This document shows, piece after piece, positions 18,594 to 26,600 of a DNA stretch of 60,033 bases (within the stretch, counting starts at the first letter, position 1; every line of letters starts with the position of its first letter). The stretch covers positions 22,373 to 82,405 of the forward strand of contig DAEB01000027.1 of NCBI GenBank assembly GCA_002495185.1. The letters are read 5' to 3'. The position numbers and the translations under genes are program-made. This DNA is from Thermoplasmata archaeon UBA184 (GTDB lineage: Archaea; Thermoplasmatota; Thermoplasmata; Lutacidiplasmatales; UBA184). The notes below the pieces were generated by a model. The model was not told where the DNA came from. It did no database searches and saw only the letters and a program-made list of their open reading frames with translations.

Positions 18594-18637
18594 AAACGTC
18601 TTCGACCCCTCGATTTTCCCCCGCGTGTCACCTCGAC

Positions 18638-18646
18638 CTTTTATCG
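18638..18646 (+). promoter_or_regulatory. TATA box for the TrmB-type regulator
   Basis: CTTTTATCG ends 20 bp before GTG 18667, supporting a leaderless GTG start rather than the in-frame GTG at 18625. Confidence 0.5.
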
Positions 18647-18666
18647 GCCCCCCGTCTTCATTCGAC

Positions 18667-19941
18667 GTGACCGCGCCGAAGCCGGGGCTCCTCGAGCTCC
18701 TCTCCGAGCACGGGGTCCCGGAGAAGGGGGCGCGGCTCTACCTCGCCGCGTGCCGGGGCGGGGCGATGACCGCGAGCGAGCTCGCCCGCGTCTCGGCGGT
18801 GAACCGCGTCGAGGCCTACCGTCTGATCAAGCAGCTGAGCGCCGACGGCCTCCTCCGGGCCACCGGGAGCCGTCCGCAGCGGTTCGAAGCGCTCACGCCC
18901 GACGACCTCGTCGACGGCTGGATCCACCGGGCGGGGGAGCGGCTGCATCGGCTCGAGCAGGACCGGGACCGGATCCTCGCGGAGTGGGAGGAGTCGAGGA
19001 CCGAACTCGAAGCCCACGACCCTCGCAAGTTCGCGGTCCTCGAGGGGACGGAAGCGATCCGCCGGTTCCTCCTGAAGCGAATCGGGGCCGCCGAGCGGGA
19101 GATCCTCGTCAGCGCGAGCGAGCGGACCCTGTCTCGGTTCATCGACCTCGGCCTCGACCGGGCGTTCCGCGAGGCGAGCGCGCGCGGCGTCAAGGTCCGG
19201 GTCGTCACCGAGGTCCACGGCCAGAACCTGGTCGAGGCGAAGCACTTCGCCGGGTTCGCGGAACTCCGGCACTCGAGCAATCCGGTCGCGAACCGAGCGG
19301 TCGTGGTCGACCGCCTCGGCTCCCTCGTCTACGTGTCCAGCGAGGACGGCCTCGGCCGGTCCGGGGAGGAGCAGGTGGCTCTCTGGTCGTCCGCGCCGAT
19401 GTTCCTTCGGCTCGCGCGGGAGTATCATCGTCGACTCTGGACGCCGGCGACGCGCGCCGAGGCCCGGTTCGTCGAGCTCGAGACGCCGTCCGAGGCGGTG
19501 TTGCCGGTGGTCGCCGGAAAGGAGACCGTCCCGTTCCAACGTCTCAAGGACGTCGCCAAGCTGGGCATGCGGGCGTCCGGGGTCCGCGAGTTCCAGCTCC
19601 ATCTGCCCGAGCTGATCGAGACGATCGCCCGTCAGCTGGGTCGTGAGATCGCCGAGCAGATCGACGGGCGGACCCCGGACGAGGTCGCCCGGGCTCTCGG
19701 CCTCTACTACGAGACCCACACGATGGGCCGCCTCTCGACCGTACGGGAGAAGCCTCTCACGCTGCGGGTGACCGGCTGCTTCGCCTGCACGAGCGATTCT
19801 CCCGAGATCGGACGGGTGATGTGCCCCGAACTCCTGCGGACCATCCTCGAGACCCGACTGGGCCACCGGTGGGAGGTCTCGAAACCGGACCCGACGAAGC
19901 ACGCCACCCGGGGCTGCCTGTTCACCGCGACGCCCGCCTGA
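18667..19941 (+). CDS. TrmB-family transcriptional regulator with a Cys-containing C-terminal domain
   Basis: The 424-residue protein starts with a TrmB-type winged helix (residues ~5-75: LLELLSEHGVPEKGARLYLA, then NRVEAYRLIKQLSADGLLRA). A coiled stretch (~90-125) and a TrmB/PLD-like sensor domain (~130-265: LEGTEAIRRFLLKRI, ILVSASERTLSRFIDLGL) follow. The last ~130 residues form a further domain ending with GCFACTSDSPEIGRVMC and a final Cys in TRGCLF. Four cysteines there could bind metal or a cofactor. TrmB proteins usually sense sugars and bind palindromes. This one lies directly upstream of an inverted repeat and the tfb gene, so it may control tfb or itself; this is inference. Confidence 0.8.
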   Translation: MTAPKPGLLELLSEHGVPEKGARLYLAACRGGAMTASELARVSAVNRVEAYRLIKQLSADGLLRATGSRPQRFEALTPDDLVDGWIHRAGERLHRLEQDRDRILAEWEESRTELEAHDPRKFAVLEGTEAIRRFLLKRIGAAEREILVSASERTLSRFIDLGLDRAFREASARGVKVRVVTEVHGQNLVEAKHFAGFAELRHSSNPVANRAVVVDRLGSLVYVSSEDGLGRSGEEQVALWSSAPMFLRLAREYHRRLWTPATRAEARFVELETPSEAVLPVVAGKETVPFQRLKDVAKLGMRASGVREFQLHLPELIETIARQLGREIAEQIDGRTPDEVARALGLYYETHTMGRLSTVREKPLTLRVTGCFACTSDSPEIGRVMCPELLRTILETRLGHRWEVSKPDPTKHATRGCLFTATPA

Positions 19942-19946
19942 ACCCG

Positions 19947-19983
19947 CATGCTACACCAGCGCATGGTGTAGCATGTGTAGCAT
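19947..19983 (+). promoter_or_regulatory. Operator-like repeat cluster upstream of tfb
   Basis: A perfect 11-bp inverted repeat (CATGCTACACC at 19947-19957, GGTGTAGCATG at 19965-19975, 7-nt spacer) runs straight into a third copy of the same half-site: GTGTAGCAT occurs at 19966-19974 and again at 19975-19983, a head-to-tail 9-bp repeat. The cluster lies 28-64 bp upstream of the tfb TATA box, where activators or upstream-binding regulators act, and just after the stop codon of the TrmB gene. It is AT-richer than its surroundings. A terminator hairpin is less likely because no T-run follows. Confidence 0.65.
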
Positions 19984-20010
19984 ACAAAGGATACACAAAT
20001 CGCACCAATC

Positions 20011-20019
20011 TATAAATAC
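20011..20019 (+). promoter_or_regulatory. TATA box of tfb
   Basis: TATAAATAC is the best TATA match in the window, 30-38 bp before ATG 20049, leaving a leader of about 10 nt. Confidence 0.7.
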
Positions 20020-20048
20020 TGGCCCCCGTTCTCGGAAGGCTACAAGCT

Positions 20049-21155
20049 ATGAAGACCAGCGCACCCGCCCCTTCTGGACGTCATCCCCGCGCGACGAGCG
20101 TGAAGGCTCCCGCCCGCGCCGCCCCGACCGAGGTCGGCGCCGTGGCTCCTCCCTCCCCGCCCGTGGCCGAGATCTGCCCCAACTGCGGCTCCTCCCACCT
20201 CATCCGTGACGAGATTCGAGGCGAGATCGTGTGCGCCGACTGCGGACTCGTGGTCGACCAGAGCGCGCTCGTCAGCGACCGCGGCCAGCGCGGCTCGAAG
20301 GAGGACACGGGCCGAGAGGCCCGAGGCTGGGGTCCGGTCATCTCACCGCTGATGCCGGACAAGGGCCTGTTCAGCGAGATCGGCGTTCCGACGCGAGACT
20401 TCCAGGGCAACTCCCTTTCGAGGAACACGTCGCTGAAGTTCTACCACCTCCGAAAGCTGAACCACCGCCTCCGAGCGGCGAGGACGCACCAGCGGAACCT
20501 CGTGGTCGCTCTCGGAGAACTGAACCGCCTCGCCGGAGTCCTCGGACTCTCGCGAGAGGTCAAGGAGTCGGCGACGTACATCTACCGCCGGGCGCTCGAG
20601 CACAAGGCGACCCGCGGAAAGAAGATCGTCGCGCTCGTCGCGGCGAGCGTCTACGCCGCCTGCCGACAGTGCCATGTCCCGAGGACGATGAAGGAGATCA
20701 TCGCCCACTCGAAGGCGACCAAGATCGAGGTCGGCCGCGCCTACACGCTGCTCGCGCGCGAGCTCAAGCTCGGGCTCAAGCCGGTCGAACCCCGCGACTA
20801 CTTGGTCCGGTTCACGCAGGACCTGAACCTCTCGAAGGAGGTCCGCCAGAAGGTCCTCTCCCTTCTCGAGCAGGTCGAGCAGGTCTACTCGACGAGCGGG
20901 GTGCTCCCGAACGGGATCCTCGCGACGATCATCTACATCGCCTCGAACCTGATGGGCGAGCCGCGCAGCCAGGACCGGATCGCTGCGGTCGCGAACGTGA
21001 CGCCCGTGACGATCCGGAACCACTACAAGGAGCTCCTCGAGCTCCTCGGGCTCCCGAAGAACCTGACCAACCCTCAGGCGCGCGGGAGCCTCCCCACCGA
21101 GGGAGCCGAGTCCGGCGAGAAGGTCGAGCTCGGGGCCCCGGCCGCGGGTCACTAG
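20049..21155 (+). CDS. tfb: Transcription initiation factor TFB
   Basis: TFB (homologue of TFIIB) recruits RNA polymerase to TBP bound at the TATA box. The 368-residue protein has a zinc ribbon (Cys43, 46, 62, 65: CPNCGSSHLIRDEIRGEIVC), a B-reader/linker region (ARGWGPVISPLMPDKGLFSE) and two cyclin folds (about 150-250 and 255-345). The DNA-contact segment TPVTIRNHYKELLELLGLPK closes the second repeat. The first ~40 residues before the ribbon are an Ala/Pro-rich extension, longer than the usual 5-15. The gene has a strong TATA box and an operator-like repeat cluster, which is notable for a general factor and hints at a regulated TFB paralogue. Confidence 0.96.
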   Translation: MKTSAPAPSGRHPRATSVKAPARAAPTEVGAVAPPSPPVAEICPNCGSSHLIRDEIRGEIVCADCGLVVDQSALVSDRGQRGSKEDTGREARGWGPVISPLMPDKGLFSEIGVPTRDFQGNSLSRNTSLKFYHLRKLNHRLRAARTHQRNLVVALGELNRLAGVLGLSREVKESATYIYRRALEHKATRGKKIVALVAASVYAACRQCHVPRTMKEIIAHSKATKIEVGRAYTLLARELKLGLKPVEPRDYLVRFTQDLNLSKEVRQKVLSLLEQVEQVYSTSGVLPNGILATIIYIASNLMGEPRSQDRIAAVANVTPVTIRNHYKELLELLGLPKNLTNPQARGSLPTEGAESGEKVELGAPAAGH

Positions 21156-21219
21156 AGGAATCCGGGTCCCGGTCGCTCCGCCCCGGAAACCACATGAACC
21201 CGCGGGAAGCTCTCGGTCC

Positions 21220-22428
21220 GTGGCGGCGCTTCCGGCCCTGAGCTACTCCTCCTTCCGCACGTACGAGGAGTGCCCGCTCCGCTGGCGGTTCCTCTACATC
21301 GATAAGCTACCCGAGGCTCCGCGGGGCTACTTCACGTTCGGCCGGGTGATCCACTCGGTCCTCGAGCAGCTCGTCGCCCCGCTCGTCGTCCCGACCGCGC
21401 GCCGCGCCGGGGAGTCCGACCGCCAGAGGACCCTCGACGAGTTCCACGCCCGGGGACGAGACGCCACCCCCCCGCGCTGGTTTTCCCCGGACGAGCTCCT
21501 CGAAGCGTACGCCCGCGAGTGGTCGGCGGAAGGGTACTCTTCGCCGGAGGAGGAGTCCCGGTACAAGGCGCTCGGACGCGAGCTCCTCCTTCGGTACTAC
21601 GACTTCCTGCTTCGGGAGCGCCCCGTCCCGGTCGCGGTCGAGGAACACCTCGAGACGCGATGGGACGGGATCCCCGTGCACGGCTACGTCGACCGGATCG
21701 ACCGGACGGCGTCGGGGGGCCTCGAGATCGTCGACTACAAGACGTCCCGCGAGCTCTCGAACGACGACGCCCGCGAATCCGACCAATTGAGCCTCTATCA
21801 GGTCCTGGTCGAGAAGAACTACGCCGAGCCGGTGCATGGACTCACCCTCTATCATCTCCGGTCGCTCACCCCTCTGCGGACCGAACCGCGGGACCGCGCG
21901 TCCCTCGTCGGGCTTCACGACCGGTTCGGGACCGTTCTCGATGGAATCCGCGCCGAAGCGTTCGAGCCCGCGCCGGGCCGGCATTGCATGCGGTGCGACT
22001 TCCGCGACCGATGCCCGGAGTTCCGTACCGTGCCGCCGGTCGAGGGAGCCCGGCTCCGTTCCCTCGTCGACCGGTTCGAGTCGCTTCGGGCCGAGGAAGG
22101 TCGTCTCGAGGTCGAGCTCCGACGCACGGCCGACGAGCTCCATCGGGCCGCGGAAGAGCTCGGGGTCCATCGGGTCCCCGGCACCCGCTCGACCCTCGTG
22201 CGCCGTCGGGAGGAGGCGTGGCAGTACTCGCTCGACCCGGTCCGACCCCTGCTCGATCGCTCCGGACTTTCGACGCGCGTGGGGACCGGAAGCACCGAGG
22301 AGGTCCGGCGGCTGGTGCGAGACCCGGACGTCGACCCCGAGGTTCGTCGGAAGGTGGCGGAGACGGGGGCGCGGCGCGTGAAGTGGTACTGGGAGCTCGA
22401 GGAAGCGTCCGGCGACCGTCCGTCGTAG
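21220..22428 (+). CDS. RecB/Cas4-like PD-(D/E)XK nuclease with a probable 4Fe-4S cluster
   Basis: The 402-residue protein starts at GTG 21220. It has the PDDEXK_1 pattern: SYSSFRTYEECPLRWRFLYI, a helix with GRVIHSVLEQLV, the core HGYVDRIDR...LEIVDYKTSR and the QLSLYQVLV helix. Cysteines sit at residue 18 and then 256, 259 and 265 (CMRCDFRDRC), the one-plus-three arrangement that holds a 4Fe-4S cluster in AddB, Cas4 and Dna2 nucleases. A C-terminal ~130-residue helical/coiled region follows. No cas genes or helicase are near, so it is a stand-alone DNA-processing or repair nuclease. A role in repair is inferred from family only. Confidence 0.85.
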   Translation: MAALPALSYSSFRTYEECPLRWRFLYIDKLPEAPRGYFTFGRVIHSVLEQLVAPLVVPTARRAGESDRQRTLDEFHARGRDATPPRWFSPDELLEAYAREWSAEGYSSPEEESRYKALGRELLLRYYDFLLRERPVPVAVEEHLETRWDGIPVHGYVDRIDRTASGGLEIVDYKTSRELSNDDARESDQLSLYQVLVEKNYAEPVHGLTLYHLRSLTPLRTEPRDRASLVGLHDRFGTVLDGIRAEAFEPAPGRHCMRCDFRDRCPEFRTVPPVEGARLRSLVDRFESLRAEEGRLEVELRRTADELHRAAEELGVHRVPGTRSTLVRRREEAWQYSLDPVRPLLDRSGLSTRVGTGSTEEVRRLVRDPDVDPEVRRKVAETGARRVKWYWELEEASGDRPS

Positions 22429-22472
22429 TCTGTCCGCGCAAAGGCTATGTTGGGTTCCCGGTACTCCCCCGT

Positions 22473-23540
22473 ATGGGGATTCCTCTCGCCTCCGAGTCCC
22501 GCCTCGCTTCCCTGAAGGGTCGGACGCCGACCATCGCTACCCTCTGCTCGCATTCGTCCCTCCAGATCTTCCACGGTGCCCGGGCGAGGGGATTTCCGAC
22601 GCTCGGGGTCTGCGTCGGTCCTCCGCCCCGGTTCTACGACGCGTTCCCGCTCGCGCGCCCCGACCGGTTCCTGTCCGTCCCCCGGGCGAAGGACCTCGTT
22701 TCGGTCGGGGACCAGCTCCGGGACGCGGGCGCGGTCCTCATCCCGACGGGCTCGTTCGTCGAGTACGTGGGAGCGGATGCGTTCGGTTCCCTCGACGTTC
22801 CGGTCTTCGGGAACCGCGCGGTCCTCGGTTGGGAGGCGGACCGCAAGAAGGAGCGGGAATGGCTCGACTCCGCCGGGGTTCCGATGCCGCGCCGGTACGA
22901 CGACCCTTCGGAGGTCGACGGCCCGGTGATCGTGAAGTACTACGGAGCGAAAGGCGGCAAGGGGTTCTATCTCGCCAAGAACCGGGCGGCCCTCGACGAG
23001 TTCACCCCGACCGGACCGTACGTCATCCAGGAGTACGTCCTCGGCACACGCTACTACATGCACTTCTTCTACTCGCCGCTCGCCGACCGCGGCTACCGCG
23101 TCGGCCACGGCTCTCTCGAGCTTCTCGGAATGGACCGCCGGGACGAGGCGAACATCGACGAACTCTACAAGCTGGGCGCGCAGGAAGAGCTCCTGCGGGC
23201 CGGGATCCGGCCCACGTTCGTCGTGACCGGAAACGTTCCGGTCGTGCTGCGGGAGTCGCTCCTCCCCGCAGCGTTCGACGTCGCGGCGCGGATCATCGAG
23301 CGGTCGATCGAGCTGTTCGGCGGGATGGTCGGTCCGTTCTGCGTCGAGGGGATCATGACCGAGGAGCTCGAGTTCAAGGTCTTCGAGATCTCGACCCGGA
23401 TCGTTGCCGGGACGAACCTGTTCATCTCGGGGAGCCCGTACTCCGACTTCGTCGAGCCGGGGCTCTCTACGGGCAAGAGGATCGCCCAAGAGATCGAGCG
23501 AGGGCAAGGCGAGGGCCGCCTGAACGAAGTCCTGAGCTGA
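22473..23540 (+). CDS. purP: PurP-like ATP-grasp enzyme (formamidoimidazole-carboxamide ribotide synthetase family)
   Basis: PurP makes FAICAR from AICAR and formate with ATP in archaeal purine synthesis. The 355-residue product starts at ATG 22473 and carries the family N-terminus (TPTIATLCSHSSLQIFHGAR), FGNRAVLGWEADRKKEREWL, the ATP-grasp segments GPVIVKYYGAKGGKGFYLAK and YVIQEYVLGTRYYMHFFYSP, and the C-terminal FEISTRIVAGTNLFI. Many archaea keep two PurP paralogues, one of unknown role, so exact function is likely but not certain. A weak TATA-like GGCTATGTTG lies about 25 bp upstream of the ATG. Confidence 0.87.
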   Translation: MGIPLASESRLASLKGRTPTIATLCSHSSLQIFHGARARGFPTLGVCVGPPPRFYDAFPLARPDRFLSVPRAKDLVSVGDQLRDAGAVLIPTGSFVEYVGADAFGSLDVPVFGNRAVLGWEADRKKEREWLDSAGVPMPRRYDDPSEVDGPVIVKYYGAKGGKGFYLAKNRAALDEFTPTGPYVIQEYVLGTRYYMHFFYSPLADRGYRVGHGSLELLGMDRRDEANIDELYKLGAQEELLRAGIRPTFVVTGNVPVVLRESLLPAAFDVAARIIERSIELFGGMVGPFCVEGIMTEELEFKVFEISTRIVAGTNLFISGSPYSDFVEPGLSTGKRIAQEIERGQGEGRLNEVLS

Positions 23541-23663
23541 GCTTCTCCGGGCTGTCAGCGGCTCCGTGGTCGGGGGTCACTCGCCGGCGGCCATCGCCGC
23601 CGCGATGTGCGGCGCGACCAGCCCCAGGCCCGAGACCGGTTTCCGGGATTCGAAAAGGGCAGG

Positions 23664-23670
23664 TTTATAA
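23664..23670 (+). promoter_or_regulatory. TATA box for the kelch/Ig-like surface protein
   Basis: TTTATAA ends 26 bp before ATG 23697, supporting that start rather than the longer frame from 23607. The rest of 23541-23696 shows no feature. Confidence 0.6.
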
Positions 23671-23696
23671 TTCGGACCCCCCTGACACGGCGTAAC

Positions 23697-26600
23697 ATGC
23701 CTGCTCCCGGGCCGGTGCGGACGTCCGAGCGGAGCCCGCGGACAGGTTTGTCCTCGTTCTGGTCCTGGAGGCCACCCCACCGTCGTGGTCTCCTCATCGC
23801 ACTTGTCGCGGCGGTCGTGCTCTCGACCCTGCTCACCTCGTTCTCGGTGCCACTGCTCCCATCCACGACAGGCCATTCCATGGTTCCCGCCACCGCCGCG
23901 ACCGCACCCCCGGTCCGGGGCGCCCCTCATCCTGTCTTGGGAACTCGAGCTTCCGCTGGAGCGGTCCTGCAGTACCGCTCCGAGACTCCATCTTCGACAC
24001 GGGGTGCTCCCGGCGTCGGAGTGTCGCCGATCCCGGCGACCCTCGGCGGGTCGGAGCTTTCCGAAGCCCAGGCGTCGCTCGAACAGGGGGGCGGTCCGGC
24101 GCGGGGCCTTCCCCTCTCCTGTGTGAGCGACGCAAGCACGGTGTCGGCGTCTTGCTCGCGCGCTACCCGGGACGTGGCCCCCCTCTCGCCCAGCCCACCG
24201 GAGACACCGAACCCCGGGATGAACCTCGGATGGCAAGTGCAGGGCTCCCCCAGCCAACGGGCGTACGCCACCGAAATGGTGACCTGGGACGGGGCGGACG
24301 GCTATGTGTTGCTGTTCGGCGGCTCGAATTACACGGGAGTCTACGAGGGGGACACCTGGACGTTCTCGCAGGGCGCCTGGACCGAACTGACTCCACCGGT
24401 GGCTCCGGTCGGCAGGGACTCGGCCGCACTCGTGTTCGACCCCACCGACAACTACGTCGTCCTGTTCGGAGGATACACGCCCCAGACAGGCGGTCAGTTG
24501 AACGACACGTGGACCTTCCGGGCCGGCGCCTGGCAGCTCGACTCCTACGCGTCCGCTCACGGTCCGAGCCCCCGATGGGGGTTCACGATGACCTTTGACG
24601 CCGCTACGGACTACGTGCTGTTGTTTGGCGGTGGGTCAGGACAGTGTCTCTCCGGCGGTTGGCACGACTGCAACGACACGTGGAGATTCGTCTACGGCGA
24701 CTGGACCCGCCTCAGCTCCGCGCTGCCCGCTCCCCCGGCGCGAGAACAGGCGGCGATGACGTACGATGCTCGGGACGGCTATCCGATTCTGTTCGGCGGG
24801 GCGGGACCGTACTGCATCGTGAGTTCGGGAAATCTCTGCCAGGACACGTGGAAGTGGAATGCCTCCGGGTACCTCAGCAACGGTAACTGGACTCAGGTCA
24901 AGTCGGGGGGGGTCCTCTGCGGCACCCAGGCAGAGGGAAAGTGCGCTCCCTCGGTGGCTCCCGGCGAGCGCCGTCAGATTCAGTTGGCGTTCGATGTGGC
25001 CGACAACGAGGTCATCCTGTTTGGCGGTTACAACTCGAGCGTCGACGGTATGGGCGACACGTGGTCGTACGTCAGCGGCGTCTGGACGAAGCTCTCCCCC
25101 GCAGGAAACACCCCGTGGGGTCGGTGGGGCGGAGGGCTCGCCTATGACGGGACCGACGGCTACCTCATGCTTTGGGGTGGCGGGGAGATCTACTACACTC
25201 CCGTCGATATGGTCTGGAAGTTCTCTGCGGGGAACTGGACCGAGGTCACTCCCGGAACCGGGCCCCCCGAGGAGGCCGGCGGGAACATGGCCTGGGACCC
25301 CGCGGACGGCTACGTGGTCTACTTTGGCGGGTACAACGTCCACACGAGCGGGTACCTTCAGGAGACCTGGACGTACATCCATGGCGTCTGGAGCCAGCTC
25401 CCCATCCCCGGGCCGTCCCAGCCGGTCGCACGAGAGTATGGGAGCATGGTGTGGGACGCCACGGACGGCTACCTCGTGCTGTTCGGTGGCCTCGGTCCGA
25501 CCGGACTCCTCAACGACACTTGGGCCTTCGTTCACGGGACTTGGACCGAAGAGTGCTCCGGCGGCGGCACCCTCTGCGGGGGGCTGTGGTCCCCCTCGCC
25601 CCGGTGGGCCGCCGGGATTGCGTACAACCCAAACGACGGATACGTCGAGATGTTCGGTGGCGAGTACTTCTTCCCGAGCCGCTACCTCAACGACACGTGG
25701 TTGTGGTTCGCGGGAGCCTGGTACAATGAGACTCTACCGACCCACGCTCCTTCCGAACGGGCGCACATGGGCATGGTCTGGGATGCGGTCGACAACGAGA
25801 TCGTGCTGTTCGGCGGAGGGAACTTCTCGGGAGCCCACAACGACACCTGGGTGCTTCAGAGCTACACCGCCGGTTGGTCTCAGCTCGGGAGCTGCGGAGG
25901 GTACGGCCAAGCCGGTTGTTACGCCGGGGTACCGAGCGCTCGTTCGGGAATGATCTACTTCTACGACTCCGTCGACCAGGTGGTCGTTGTCTCCTCGGGG
26001 ATATCGGGGGTCTTCTCGGGGAGCTACCAGGCCTACACCTACGTGTTTCGCGGTGGCACGTGGACGGGTTGTCCGTCGCTGTTCTGTTTGTCCGGCTTCG
26101 CGGGGTGGAGCACCTATGCAACCGATGGCGCCTCGACCTTCGACCCGGTGGATGGCTACGGTGTTGCTCGGTCCGGCTACGTCCCTTTCGGCCAGTACGG
26201 TGGTAGCAGCTACCTGAGAGACACGTGGGTCTTCGGTCCCCTCATCAGCGCGCCCGCGCCCCTCGAGACTCCCTATCTTTCCGACGCTGGCCAGCCCGAG
26301 AACCTCGCGGCATCGGCGACGGGCGGCGGGTTCGGCACCCTGAACTACGAGTGGAACGGACTCCCCGCGACGGGCTGTTCCCGAACGACCTCCACCGGCT
26401 CGGCCCTGACGTGCACTTCCACGCCGGGCGGCTACACCGAGTTCGCCGGCGCCCCCGTGTACGGGTGGTACTACGCCCTGGACAACGTGATCACGGATTC
26501 GAACGGCTTCCCGGGTATCACTACCTACACCTCGCAGTTCAGCGTGGCCCTGGACCCCGTCGTCTTCGTCAACTCCTCCGCGTCGGAAGCCGATGTGGGC

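Noticed and set aside
19947..19975. Intrinsic terminator after the TrmB gene
   Set aside because: The hairpin is followed by a third repeat copy and AT-rich mixed sequence rather than a T-run, and its position before a strong TATA box fits an operator better.
21194..21241. 15-codon frame MNPREALGPWRRFRP before the Fe-S nuclease
   Set aside because: It overlaps the nuclease start, has no TATA box at the right distance and is too short to judge.
21220..22428. cas4 of a CRISPR system
   Set aside because: No cas1, cas2 or array is present anywhere in the window, and the protein is twice the length of a typical Cas4.
23577..24560. 327-codon minus-strand frame opposite the kelch gene
   Set aside because: It is antisense to a clear protein with repeats, is Arg/Gly/Pro-rich as expected of a shadow frame in GC-rich DNA, and no known motif was seen.
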